Assembly: GCA_029945375.1 (NCBI GenBank)
Contig: CM057062.1
Coordinates: 1,612,001 to 1,676,000 of the forward strand
Length of the DNA: 64,000 bases
Direction: 5' to 3'
DNA from: Agaricus subrufescens
Lineage: Eukaryota; Basidiomycota; Agaricomycetes; Agaricales; Agaricaceae
Shown here: piece by piece, positions 1 to 10,775 of the stretch
Layout: every line of letters starts with the position of its first letter
Position numbering within the stretch: position 1 is the first letter of the stretch
The notes under the pieces: model-generated
Told to the model about the DNA's origin: nothing
The model's input: only the letters and a program-made list of their open reading frames with translations
Databases searched by the model: none
Translations under genes and position numbers: made by a program

Positions 1-78
1 CCCAGTACATAAATTAAGGGAAGATCCAAGGTATACTATTGCACCATTGACCAGGGTAGTAGTAAATACCTGGTATTA

Positions 79-899
79 TCAATTTCTTCCATGGTGATTA
101 TACAAATCGTCCTCTCCCGCATCATAGGTGTGGAATTTATCTGAATCTGTATCACTCGGTCGCCAGAACCCAAAGAATTGTAAAATACTAGCATATAACG
201 ACGACATGAATCCAGCAATTAGTAGAAGCATTCGGATGAGAGGCGTCATTGGTGGCAATAACACGGCCCCAAAGTCCTGTTGGGAAGTGGAGGTTCAGGA
301 AAGGTATCAATCAGGCTCGCGGATACACAACTTACGTCAGGGTGATAAAAGTCTTCTTGCATAGCAATAAAGTACAAATCGCCTTCTTTCCGAAGAGTGA
401 GTCGCGCGAGCAGTCTGTCCAATAACTCAGTCTTTTGAATACACTTCGGGATGTTTGGCAGCTTACCGGGCTGGTGCCGCTTGGGTGGGAAGGAGGAACA
501 GCTTGAACCACTGAACGATATCCACGAAAACGGTATTGGTTTCTTGATCCCAGACTGGTGGCACGGTTACAACTCGAACGTGACACTAGCTCTCAGAAGC
601 AATGCTCACCGACGTTGTCTACCCTGAGTACGGTGTACGGGCTAAGAATCTTATACCACCTATTTTGACAGCGCATTTTGTCGTTAGTGCTGCACAGTGT
701 AGATGGACAGAAAACCTCACTGGTAGATGCCCAATACCGTCCTTCTCGACTGCGGTGCAGTCTCAACGGCACACATAGGGTGGCGAAACCCAACATCAGG
801 GGTCATATATCTTTCAATAGCTTTCTTCTGCTGGTCGGGAGACGAAGCGGATGTTATTTGTAAGACAACCGCTTTAATTTCCTTAGCAGGGTCCTCCAT
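79..899 (-). CDS. SigF-like NTF2-fold protein with C-terminal membrane anchor
   Basis: Multi-exon gene. Exon 1 starts at ATG 899 and encodes MEDPAKEIKAVVLQITSA, with a helical N terminus and 'YMTPDVGFRHPMCAVE'. Later exons give 'WYKILSPYTVLRVDNV', 'NTVFVDIVQWFKLF', 'ARLTLRKEGDLYFIAMQEDF' and 'YHPD', the usual path of the small NTF2-like (SigF-like) proteins common in basidiomycetes. A 51-nt intron before the 'RLTLRKEG' segment restores the frame. The last exon holds a hydrophobic stretch (MLLLIAGFMSSLYASILQFF) followed by an acidic tail ending at 79, so the protein is probably tail-anchored. The biochemical role of these proteins is unknown; the fold suggests ligand binding or a scaffold. Exon edges at the second and third introns are inferred. 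Confidence 0.75.
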
Positions 900-2206
900 G
901 TTCTCTTGGCTATGTGGGTGTCTTGGATGAGAGGGTGAAAAGGAGAGACTTGAAGGTGAAGAGACCCTTGGAACACGTTTGATCTACACCGGATACGCTG
1001 GTACCGGTTAGTGGGTTAAGGTTGCACAGTTACTGAGGCCCAGCATCGGCTAGAAGCCTAGGTGTTGGTCCTCTCGCGTCGTTCTGTCCCTGGTCAGGGG
1101 AGAAACAATAGAGTATGTGTATGGTTTCCTTCTCGCAGAGAATGAGAGTTAGGTATAAACAAAGTATAAACAAGATCAAGACGAAATGGTCGCGGACCGG
1201 GTGATGACGAAATGAATAAGGTCAGGAGCCGGGGACGCGATCAAAAGATCAAAAATAACATGACAACATAAGCACCACCAACACACCATGACATTCGAAC
1301 CAAGGCCAAGCCAGCTTCGCCGACAATCGCTTGTACCTGCAAACCTAATACGTCTCCGCAACTCAACTACTAATACATAACATTCTCAAGGATCGTGTAA
1401 ATTGGCGTCTAATTTAATAGAGTTGTACAGCCCTACGGGATTCCATGCATCCACCGAGGGAAGCCGCTCCTCCCCATTCTCACATTTGCTGAAGTCAATT
1501 CCAAAAATTCTTGTCAAATTCAGGTTCTCGTGAGATGAAATCATTTCTCGCAAACAGTTCCTGCTTTCGATGGGCCCAGGTAAGGGGTAATTTCTATTAA
1601 TATGGTGGGTATTTGCAATGACTCAAAGTAGGTCTACTGTCGTTCTCTGCTTGCTCCTGATGTGATTAATGTATCTCCACTCGCATGAATCTGGCTAGCC
1701 TTTGGAGCAGAATTATGCTTCATTGGCTAATCAAAAACTGCCTAATACAAATGTGGAGCCTTGTGTACCTGAACTGGTCAGATGGACGGTCAGACAATCC
1801 TAGTTCCTTCTCCGAACCCATGGTTTTGAAAGGCTTCGGAAAGATGTAAAGAAATTCCAGTGGGAAATTCTATAGACACGGAACACGGAAGCCTCTTGTG
1901 CCGTGGACGGTTGCGATCCGAAGCCTGAATCCATGAGTATAATTTACCAAGAGTATACAACTTATCTCACGATTGAAGGCCAACCGAATTGAGGGCTGTG
2001 TATCCATGGACCGGCGGCGTTGAGTGTGGCTTTTTGTGGTATAGAGATCAACAACTTCTGGACACGGTTGTGACTGGATTGAGGGATTTTTGGTATGCGG
2101 CATCCCGAGCTAGATTCGCATGCACACTTGGAGCAGTATCAGTCTTCTCGCTTCACTGTATTTAAGGTGCAGTAGGAGTGAGATAGTACTCAAGCAAGCC
2201 GCAAAA
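900..2206. other. Intergenic, no gene recognised
   Basis: About 1.3 kb between two divergently transcribed genes. Both strands carry only short ORFs without family motifs. It presumably holds the promoters of the NTF2-like gene (left) and the FAH-family gene (right). Confidence 0.6.
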
Positions 2207-3324
2207 ATGTGGTTCTCACCGTTACTCCTCCTGTTCCCGCTCGCCGTCAGTGCACAGCGCTTTGTCCGTTTCGTTTCAGACGACGGTAAAACGTACACTG
2301 GGGACGCAATTTTGCCCCATGGTACCATTGATGCCACCCAGAGTAAGAGCGCCAGATTAGTTACTGGCGATATTCTTGGAGATTTCAAGATCACGAATCA
2401 AGTCAAGGTATATGCTGAAAATACTGAACACAGTCTTTGAATGAATTTTGACGCGTTTATCATATAGTCTATAAAACACTTACTGGCACCGCTTGATCCT
2501 GAAAGGACCAGGACCGTACGTTGCGTCGGCTTTAACTATGCTGCTCACGACCAAGCGGTAAGAAAATCTTTTCACTTTGGCCGTTGAGCGTATCATTGAT
2601 ACCATTTATCAAAGACAAACATTACCATCCCTGACTTCCCTATTCTTTTCTTCAAAGCATGGACTGCCCTCAGCAACCCAGGCGCTGACGTACCTGTCAC
2701 ACCTGGATATCAGCAACAAGGTGATTTCCTTTCAACCATGGACTATGAGGCCGAGCTGGTCATTGTAATCAAGAAGAAGGCATTCAACATCTCTGAGGAC
2801 GAGGCTTTGGACATTGTTGGTGGATACGCCGTCGGAAACGACGTGTCCCATCGTGGCTGGCAAATTCAACGTGGTGGCGAACCCCAACCCCAGTTCTCCA
2901 TGGGCAAAGGTGCTGACGGCTGGGCACCGTGGGGTCCCGCCATGGTTCATCCCAGCCTCATCCCAGACCCACAGACGCTTCACATCTGGAGTACAGTCAA
3001 CGGACAGCTGAAGCAGAATGATACCACGGCCAACATGATTTTCGGTGTGAAGCAAATCGTTTCCTTCTTCTCTATGGGAATCACCTTGATGCCTGGAGAT
3101 ATTATTTTCTCTGGAACGTAAGTCGAGGTTTGTGTATGTCAACGCATAAGATCTGACAATGTTTCGTGTCCTTTAGCCCTGCTGGTACCCAATTGGAGGC
3201 CGCGAATCCTGTTTGGTTGACCGATGGAGACGTTGTCCAGGTCGGCTTAGACAAAATCGGTACTGTCACAAATACGTACCGACATGTGAACATCACAGGC
3301 GGTATAGGCCTTGGAGAGTTTTGA
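2207..3324 (+). CDS. Fumarylacetoacetate hydrolase-family protein with signal peptide
   Basis: Four exons: 2207-2407, 2468-2557, 2615-3117 and 3177-3324. Every junction keeps frame. The N terminus, MWFSPLLLLFPLAVSAQ, is a strong signal peptide, followed by 'RFVRFVSDDGKTYTGDA'. The catalytic FAH fold is clear: 'RTVRCVGFNYAAHDQA', 'PDFPILFFKAW', the metal-site region 'MDYEAELVIVI', 'GGYAVGNDVSHRGWQ', 'GKGADGWAPWGPAMV' and 'MPGDIIFSGTPAGT'. FAH-family enzymes cleave C-C bonds or decarboxylate or hydrate 2-oxo acids using a divalent metal. The substrate cannot be told from sequence. The signal peptide is odd, because family members are usually cytosolic or mitochondrial; it points to secretion or the ER. 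The ATG at 2207 is the first in frame with the signal peptide. Confidence 0.88.
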
Positions 3325-4507
3325 AATTTGGACAGCGTCAGATGGTTTTTAGTAGATAATTATCGCAGAAATATTATGTGCTTAGCGATGAGCATGGACA
3401 GAAAAGCAGGGACGTTCTGGAACAGTTACTCCACTGATAGACATTAGCACATGGTAAAATTTTTGTAGGATTTGGTCGTGTTCAGGAAGAGACAGGTGGA
3501 ACAGGGCCCCAAGTCACGCGCCGTCAATGGCTCTCTCTCCTGAACGACTTCATCTGCCCACTCCCTCACTGACGCACGGCGCTTGCGATGCAGCTACAAG
3601 TCCTCTTCAGCCACAAAGATATGAAGGGATGCCACCCAAAATGACAAACATCAGCCAACTCGGTTGTTGCATCCCGGGCCACAGCGGGACGATTAGAATT
3701 TTAGCGAACACTGGCAAGTATCTGCGCGAGAAGCGCGTAGAAAGAAATCATTACCAAATTGGTTTACCACGCCGTGCTGACTATCAGCATGCCGCGCCCT
3801 CTGTCGCCTTGGCCCATACAGACGCGAAACGACGGCCACCTCAACTACGGCAAGTTGCAATAGGAGTATGGCGTGCTTGATCCCATTGGGTTATTGCTTT
3901 TTTCGGATCGGGGCGATCTGCCCGCCACCTGTCACCGCTGTCACATGGATAGTGACGAATGTTCTGGCGTGGAGTCTGAGCCTCTCCCGAACTTCTGGTG
4001 CTGTTTCTAGGCGACATATTGAAACGGCCTATGACTAGCCTCCGCCATACCCGATTCGGGTGCCTTGGGGTTGATGATGACACTTGAGCGTTGAATACTG
4101 GACCTGACATGAATATCGCCGACGAATCGGAGTTGACCGAGGGAGTCCCTGGTCAATCTCATTTGACTGGTCCCCGCGTCCAGCAAAAATCTATCAGCTG
4201 TCGACAAACTACAGGCCATAAAATGGGTAATGGATACGAATGACAGCGATTCAAGGTCAGCGGCTATCCTTCAGTTTTGCTTGCTTCACATCTGTGGCAG
4301 ACTTCAACATCTTTTATCCCCATTTCATTGCTATGAAAGGTTAAAGTATCCTACCAGAGATATCTACTCGTTTTGTTATCAAAAAGCAATCAGGCGAGGA
4401 ACTGCTCTTTCTCAACGCGAGGACGACCGCATCGAGAAGCATGACAAACGATGAGGCCTTGAGGCGCGGCATTTGTGTAGTACGAATTTATTTTTGTGTC
4501 ATGATGG

Positions 4508-4657
4508 ATGTGTTGGAGCGACGATGGCCGAGATCCGTTCTTCTGCATGTATTCGGCCCTGCGGCCGCATCCAATGGATATCGAGAGTGATACTCACGAT
4601 ATCTTTGAAGTCATATACGCGGTATGGGCTCTCAAAGACTACGGCGGCTACAACTAA
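4508..4657 (+). CDS. Possible small ORF, 49 aa, unknown
   Basis: ATG at 4508 to TAA at 4655-4657. The peptide begins MCWSDDGRDPFFCMY and ends 'IFEVIYAVWALKDYGGYN', an acidic and aromatic composition that reads like real protein rather than random translation. It may be the last exon of a larger gene or a relic. No family was recognised and no expression signal is visible. Confidence 0.2.
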   Translation: MCWSDDGRDPFFCMYSALRPHPMDIESDTHDIFEVIYAVWALKDYGGYN

Positions 4658-5148
4658 AAATGACTAATCCAAGATACGCGGATACGTCCCCAACCGCTGA
4701 CACCTCGAGCCGCAAGGTACATTATTCCGCGGTATTTGCGTTCTGAACCTTCCGCAGTTCTATACAGTCCATGCGTACAAGACATCATCTTTTGATGGCT
4801 CAAGGTCACTCGGTTAATTAGGCTTAAAACTCATATATTAAAATGAGCACTAACTCTTGCGCTATATACGCCTGGTCTAGGCACGACAAGCACTCTCCCC
4901 CCACACCTGTACGTCTTTTTGCTTGAGAAACCAAGAAGGTTCGCGGAAGGAAATATTTGGGGATGTTGGCGGAAGTCACGAGATGCCTGCCTTTCGAAGT
5001 CCCACACACGAGATTGGAGGGCCGTCATTTGCCTTGCTTTTTTAACTCATCATGCCACCGGCCTACCCTGTCTTTGACCGAACACCGACAATGGATACCA
5101 TGGAATCAGAAGAGTTTGCTCGACGAAACTACCTACCTCTAGCATCCA

Positions 5149-5370
5149 TCAGAGAACATTCAGGTGGGCCGTCTTCGACTGAGGCTCAACCGGCCTCGAC
5201 TCGGGCGTAGGAGCATCATTTTTTTTCGTAATTACTCCAAGCTCATTGTCTAATTCTAGTTCTTTTTTCGAAGAAGACGACCTTCCCTTCCTTAGTCGTT
5301 CGTTCGTGCGCTTTAGGGCGTTTTTCATGCGCGTCTTCAGACGCTGAAGGTTGCCATTAGACTGTGTCAC
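5149..5370 (-). CDS. Possible exon of a charged helical protein
   Basis: An open frame that extends a little upstream of the GTG at 5370; the first ATG lies in 'LKTRMKNALKRTNERLRKG'. The product is very basic and helical in its first half and acidic, then Pro/Ser-rich, in its second half. It reads like the C-terminal exon of a coiled-coil protein. No family was recognised. The upstream minus-strand sequence up to about 5620 also has helical patches but no clean splice path. Confidence 0.25.
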   Translation of the reverse strand: MTQSNGNLQRLKTRMKNALKRTNERLRKGRSSSSKKELELDNELGVITKKNDAPTPESRPVEPQSKTAHLNVL

Positions 5371-6435
5371 ATGGTGCTTTAAATTCGCTCGTACGCTTCA
5401 ACATCGTATTGACTGCTGTCATCTTTCGGGCATTAGGAGTCTTTGCGCCGACTCTTACTAGCTTTCGCAATTCGTTGTCTCGATATTATACTCAGCTACT
5501 TCACAGTCAGTTTATAGACATGCAATTCAGTTTTCCGCGTCTCGGCGCATCTTACTGAGAAGAGCGGCAGAAGCTTTATCCATCAATGAGGCCAGGGACG
5601 GGGAGGTTCAAAAATACTCTTTGAGCAGCTTTGGGATTGGGATATCCCATAAGCATAGAATACATGCGACGTGGGCGGCGAAGTTAAGCACCAAAGTCAC
5701 ATCCCGGTTTCATACATGCGATAAGCTTGTGAAAGTGTATACCACAATTGGCAGACTTACGTCCATCTGTCATGAGAATCGTCATACATGCCGTTACTTT
5801 GATTTCGACAAGGAAAAAGTACCCGTGTCCTCCGTTGCAGCGATGGCTGACAATGCGTCATTGATGGTACACATGTGTGATCTCTTGGATGATGAGCGAA
5901 AATAGGTGAACGGATATAAAAAGAAATCATTCGCGTCAGAACAAGCGCAAAGGCACTGAGTCATTTTGTATATGTATGACAAGGAGGCTAAGGCAAAGGC
6001 CCGGCTAGAACCCTGAGAAGAGGGGGGCGCGTGCCAGAGCATACCGACACAAACACACAGGCGGTGATAGGCGTCACCAAAAAACCGACGATCAACCATC
6101 AGAATAGACTATATGAGGTCATTGATCTGTATCATTGGTCGTGATTTCATCGTCAAACTTCTCTCGTTGGGAATCACGTTCAGGTTACTGATTATATCAA
6201 TGTTTTGCGCGGCAGCATCTGACCAATGGGAATGCGCCCCAAGTCTATGCGAAGATGGAAAGGACAATTTTAAGACGTCCCGCGAAGACGATTAACACGT
6301 TCAGTGACCAGTGACGAAATTGTACCGCACAAATGCCCTTTGTGAAAGATGATCTTGGCGAGGTGATTATGCTATTTCATGTTCGGCTAAAAGCTAAGTG
6401 GAGATGAAGAGAAGTCAGAATCCGGTCTCATCGAA

Positions 6436-6897
6436 CTAAGAGCAAGCGCTGACCATGTTGGGTATCCCATCAGAAATGGGATAGTTGTGTTTGCAATTGG
6501 GGCAAATCATGGCACCTTCCACGATGTGAATCTGATGAAAATCAGGATGGGAATCAGGGCGGTCAGAAGGCACGTACCTCAAAGAGTACATGGTGAAGAT
6601 TTTTTAGGAATTCATCGTCAGTCATCTCCGGCTGATGTGTAGGCAGGGAGGTGTCTCCAAGCTATAGATCGTATATGAGTACATCCGTTATACGTAGAAG
6701 GGCTGTAATCGAACCTCTTGAGCTGTCTTCACAAGTGCATCCCACTCGATCTTGGGGAGAAATGACTGAATGAAACTGGGGTTGAATTCCGCTTCTCGTA
6801 TTTCGAGCTGGACGTTTTGAAACACAAGGGGGAAGTTGTTGGTATTGCAATCCTTTGCGTGGCAGGCAAGGAGATTGTGGGTTACGAGCCGGACCAT
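6436..6897 (-). CDS. TRM112: Trm112, zinc-binding methyltransferase activator
   Basis: Three exons on the minus strand: 6897-6715, 6661-6578 and 6531-6436, giving 120 residues, the normal family length. It starts MVRLVTHNLLACHAKDC and continues 'EFNPSFIQSFLPKIEW', 'MTDDEFLKNLHHVLFE', 'IHIVEGAMICPNCKHNYPI' and 'SDGIPNMV'. All four zinc ligands of Trm112 are present: the two Cys in 'ACHAKDC' and the two in 'CPNC'. The protein is the obligate partner and activator of several methyltransferases acting on tRNA (Trm9, Trm11), 18S rRNA (Bud23) and release factor eRF1 (Mtq2). It is transcribed divergently from RRP45 with 98 bp between start codons. Confidence 0.95.
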
Positions 6898-6995
6898 CTG
6901 TGCTGCAGAAGAGAGGACTGGCCGAGCGGTGGTACATCCCGATCAGTCACATGACTGATGCCAGTTTCCTCTCGTCTTGACGGTTCACGTCCAAA

Positions 6996-8056
6996 ATGCG
7001 TCCGCCCTCCCCATCTATTCCTGAAAAAGAGTTTCTCTATGCCTCTCTCAAAGAATCTCTCCGTATTGATGGCCGCTCACTCTTGCAGCAGCGAAAACCT
7101 GAGATCAGGTTTGGACCAGAGCTGGGGTATGTAGAATGTAGCCTAGGGAAGACAAGGTATGGATGTTTTCGCGATCACCGAGCTATGTCAGATTGTGTTG
7201 TACAGAGTCATTGCTCAAGTTGAGGCAAAAATGGTCAAACCCACGCCCGAAAGACCGTTTGAGGGGTCAATCTCAATCCATTCTGAAATATCGCCTATGG
7301 CATCAAGCGAATATGAGGCTGGACGGTAGGTGCGTGCCTTGAATCCCACCGCAGCTCTATCTTGATTGGTTTATCCAACCTCATGACAGGGCTGCCTCAG
7401 AGGAAGAGGTGACGATAAACCGGATGCTGGACAAGGTTTTGCGAAGAAGTGATGCCATCGACAAAGAGTCCCTATGCATTCTAGCTGGCCATCGGGTAGG
7501 GGGTCTGATGCTCCTCCTGTGGTACCTATTCACACGTGTCTAGGTTTGGCATCTACGCCTAACATTTCACTTCCTGTCCGATGCCGGCAATATGCTTGAT
7601 TGCGCTTGCCTTGCTGGTATCACTGCTCTCCGACATTTTCGTAGACCAGAAGTTGAGGTTATTGGAGATGAAGTCATTGTTGTACGTCATTCATCTCGAG
7701 ACTCTCTAGATATTTGATCTTGTTTTCAGCATCCTCCTACCGAACGGGCCCCAGTCCCACTCGCAATTCATCATACTCCGTTTTGTTTTACCTATGCCTT
7801 CTTCCCCGATGCAACAACGTCACCTGTCCTCGATCCTTCACAGTTGGAGCAGCGCCTCAGTTCTGGTCTCCTTTCTATTGCGCTGAATGCGCAAAAGGAA
7901 CTTTGCGTTCTTCAAAAACTCGGTGGCGTTCCGCTTCCCCATGAAGAGATTATCCGACTCGTAAATACGAGCGTTGAAAAGGCCAAAGAGCTTCATGGAT
8001 TTGTCGAAGCTCGTCTAGCGGAAGATTGGATGAGTAGAACTGTAGAAGTTCGCTAA
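6996..8056 (+). CDS. RRP45: Exosome core subunit Rrp45
   Basis: Five exons: 6996-7156, 7206-7325, 7390-7495, 7544-7681 and 7730-8056. It opens with 'EKEFLYASLKESLRIDGRS' and 'PEIRFGPELGYVECSLGKTR', then 'VIAQVEAKMVKPTPERPFEG', 'AIDKESLCILAGHRVWHLRL', 'FHFLSDAGNMLDCACLAG' and 'HTPFCFTYAFF'. This is the RNase PH-fold organisation of Rrp45/EXOSC9, a structural subunit of the nine-subunit RNA exosome ring that threads RNA to Rrp44 and Rrp6. It is expected to be catalytically inactive, as in other eukaryotic exosome ring subunits. The C terminus is a short helical tail without the long extension of human EXOSC9. It shares a short promoter region with TRM112. Confidence 0.93.
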
Positions 8057-9045
8057 AATTAAAAGCAGGTTTGTTTTTAGCAATGGATATAGGCCTGAGA
8101 AGCCAACTTTTTTCGATATCAAAATCAAAGAGGGGGCATGGTATGCGATCTGGGTCACGCTGGCCATTGGCTCATCGCATAAGTTTTGTCTCTATAATCC
8201 GCTGAGTGATGAGTATGACTATGCCGTCAACCTTGCCTTCTAGTTCTCTTTCCTAATCGGTGGCACCAAAATTCCCAAGCAACCGCGTACGTTACATCAC
8301 TTTTGCCCATCGACTTATCAGCGGTTTTTCCATATATTGACCAAACGACTCAGGCTCTTTGGTGATATTTTCAAACTTCTGGAACCTCCGGTCAGAAGCG
8401 TTGTTCCTTGAGTCCTTCTGATGTCGTTTTTTTTTGCCATGGGAAGATAGGTGCGGTGTTCCTGTATCCTTTGCTCGAGAACTGAGATAACCGGCTGCGG
8501 ATCCTACTCTGGCGCTGCGATCCCACCGTTTATCCCCCTGCGTCCTTGTTTGCTTCTCTAATGTGTTCTGCTGGTTCATGCAACGGGAACTAGAGTTCCT
8601 CTGAGGTTATGTGGTGCTCGTTTAATCTTTTCGTATGCGACGAAAATTGAGGATCGTTTCAATCGCGATTCTTTCTCCACCTCTTGATTCCAATAGTTGT
8701 TTCTAGCTGACCATTTAAGTTCTTTCAGAGACAAAATGTTGACATGGACGACACTTGGGGAATTTTTTCTCATAACATGTGGATCAGGTACGGATTCGTT
8801 TGCCCATTCTGAATGTATCCGCCATGATTATTTTATTGCCCTATATAGCTGTCAACTTTGCAAACCAACTACCTGTCTAGGAGTGGAAGTGAAAGCGGAT
8901 CAACGGTGATTTGTTGGCTGCCTTGGCCTTGGGCGAATCATTCTTCGCGAAAGTGCTTTCAAGAGCTATATCTATCTTGGAGGTGCTGTTCTTCAAGAGG
9001 ACATAGTGACTTTCTACCCATCTCCCCATTCCAGTATCATCGTCC
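8057..9045. other. Intergenic with an unexplained coding-like patch
   Basis: Between RRP45 and the AA9 gene. From about 8092 a plus-strand frame reads 'NGYRPEKPTFFDIKIKEG', then 'AWYAIWVTLAIGSSHKFCL', and stops near 8242. It follows a pyrimidine-rich TTTTTAG that could be a splice acceptor. A minus-strand frame, 8292-8579, ends 'FGQYMEKPLISRWAKVM'. Neither was recognised; they may be relics. The rest is unremarkable. Confidence 0.35.
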
Positions 9046-10014
9046 ATGCGACTTTTTCTCTCTATTTGTCTCGCCTTAGCGGTTCATGTTGCATCTGCTC
9101 ATTGTTTGTTCTAATCCCTTCTTCGGATGAAGTTGACATTCCTCATCGAATTAATGTAGATGTTTTCAAAACCTTGATCATAGGCCACAAGACATCTACA
9201 CAAGCTGTGCGACAGCCCAATGACAATTCTCCCGTTCTCAAATACGCATCCGGTATCGATATTATATGCAATTCTCGTCCAGCTGCGGCTGGAGAAACGG
9301 TTCCGGTTGCTGCCGGTAGTAAAATTGGCTTTCGGCTTGACATTCCTATATATCACAAAGGTCCTGCTGCAATTTATCTTGGCCATGCACCGGGGAAGGT
9401 GGGTGAGTGGGATGGAAGAGGTCGGAGATGGTTTAAAGTATATCTCTTTTCCTGCTTGAAGTTAGAAATACGAGTCTAATTAAATTTTTATTTATAGATT
9501 GCTGAATGGGGCGCTACTTTTGACCCGTTTTCTTTCGCCTCGTTGAATCGGGATGTGTTAACCACCATCATTCCTCGAGCCACGCCTTCTGGAGAGGTGA
9601 GAAAAATTTGTATTGTGAAGTGGGATGTCAAGAGATTGATGTTAGGTAGTACCTTGTTCGTGTAGAACAGATGGGTTTACATCAACCTGGAGCACCTGAA
9701 ATTTTTATTTCGTGTGCGCAGATTCGGGTCGTGAATGGTGGTTCTGGGAACCCTCCGAAGGTTTCTATACCTGGATATATACGACAAGATGGTACGTCGC
9801 GAATTTATTCCTTCAACTTTTAGCGTGGGGATATATGCCGATTTTTGATGTTTGTGCTTAGATCGCAATGTGAACCTTGATATATATTGGCCTGTTCCTA
9901 CGAATTACTCTGTAAGTTGACGCCTTTCCCAAGGCGAAGTTGGATGTGTGTGTGTGTGTGTTCCTGGTTCTTATATATTCTTAGGTTCCCGGTCCCGCTG
10001 TTTGGAGAGGCTGA
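9046..10014 (+). CDS. AA9 lytic polysaccharide monooxygenase
   Basis: Six exons: 9046-9103, 9160-9437, 9498-9596, 9650-9791, 9862-9911 and 9985-10014. Signal peptide MRLFLSICLALAVHVASA is followed directly by His, the N-terminal copper ligand of the histidine brace ('HYVFKTLIIG'). The first intron splits the next Tyr codon. The second His ligand is in 'YHKGPAAIYLG', and the family core continues with 'WFKIAEWGATFDPFSF', 'EYLVRVEQMGLHQPGAPE', 'IFISCAQIRVVNGGSGNPP' and 'VSIPGYI'. AA9 enzymes oxidatively cleave cellulose or hemicellulose outside the cell. The residue aligning with the axial Tyr of the copper site reads Phe here. No CBM1 follows the catalytic domain. Confidence 0.92.
9945..9961 (+). 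repeat. GT microsatellite in AA9 intron
   Basis: A short run of about eight GT units inside the last intron of the AA9 gene. A similar GT tract lies near 18336-18350 in an intron of the transcription factor gene. Confidence 0.8.
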
Positions 10015-10775
10015 ATTTGGAAGTTGATTCGGCACCGGATATAAGATATGTTGCTATTTTATTTCTTTTTCGTTCGTGTTGGAGAACAAAAGCTACTGGT
10101 GATCAGCGTTTGTGAACAATGTAGACTTCGTCCAGGTGCTAGTCACAAATTTAAAATTCTTGAACGATCGATCACTTTTTATTCAAGATGATATTTGAAT
10201 GAAACATCAATTTCTTTTGTCTGATTTCTCTGCACTGATATTCCTTCTTGTGTCTACAGTATCAAGCGGAGAACTAGAACTAGCTGGCTATTCTTGGGAC
10301 TCCGCGACCAAAGGAACAGGGATAGGGTACAGGGGGTAGATCATGTGATCTTGAAGGAAGGCCTCGTGGGTTGCGCGTGTTGGGGTCAGAGTATCCTCGA
10401 GGCAATGAAACATAGAACAATCAACAGAGACACGACTTACGGCTACGCGCAGCTTTCACATTTGGTTCCATGTGTTGCTCCGACTTGTTCTCTGAAGTCT
10501 GATAAAACTGAGGATACGTCCCTTCACTGACCTTTCCTGTTTTACGCCCCCCTCTCCCCCACCCCGTGTTAAGCGCTTCCTCCGCGTCACTTGTTCCTTG
10601 TATGTCCCTTTGTTTAATCTTGGGTTGCTGATAGAAGAGTCTTATGGAATTCTTTTCAACAGTCTTCGAAGAAAAGACTTTGTCTTTTCTTTATTGTTCC
10701 CTTCCCCCCTTCGCTCCCCCTCCTCTTTGCATAGGCCATCGTCCCGACCGTTGTGAACAATAAAGTCATCATAGG
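10015..10775. other. Intergenic / promoter region
   Basis: About 760 bp between the AA9 stop and the coiled-coil gene. It contains pyrimidine-rich tracts (CCCCCCTCTCCCCCACCCC near 10546) typical of fungal core promoters. No gene was recognised. Confidence 0.5.

Larger units (their letters stand above)
3325..6435. other. Gene-poor 3.1 kb with weak ORFs
   Basis: No conserved family was recognised. Short ORFs occur on both strands; two with protein-like composition are listed separately (4508-4657 plus and 5149-5370 minus). A further helical stretch can be read on the minus strand around 5420-5620 ('DKASAALLSKMRRDAEN', then 'RDNELRKLVRVGAKTPNARK'), but stops interrupt it. The region may contain a decayed or very divergent gene. 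Confidence 0.4.

Noticed and set aside
5640..5720. 5S rRNA-like or tRNA-like segment
   Set aside because: A few bases resemble a 5S core (AAGTTAAGCACC) but no stems, box C or terminator fit. No tRNA cloverleaf with proper A and B boxes was found anywhere in the window.
9006..9479. 157-codon plus-strand ORF reading through the first AA9 intron
   Set aside because: It shares frame with exon 2 of the LPMO but includes intron sequence; using the GTTTGT...TGTAG intron restores signal peptide plus N-terminal His.
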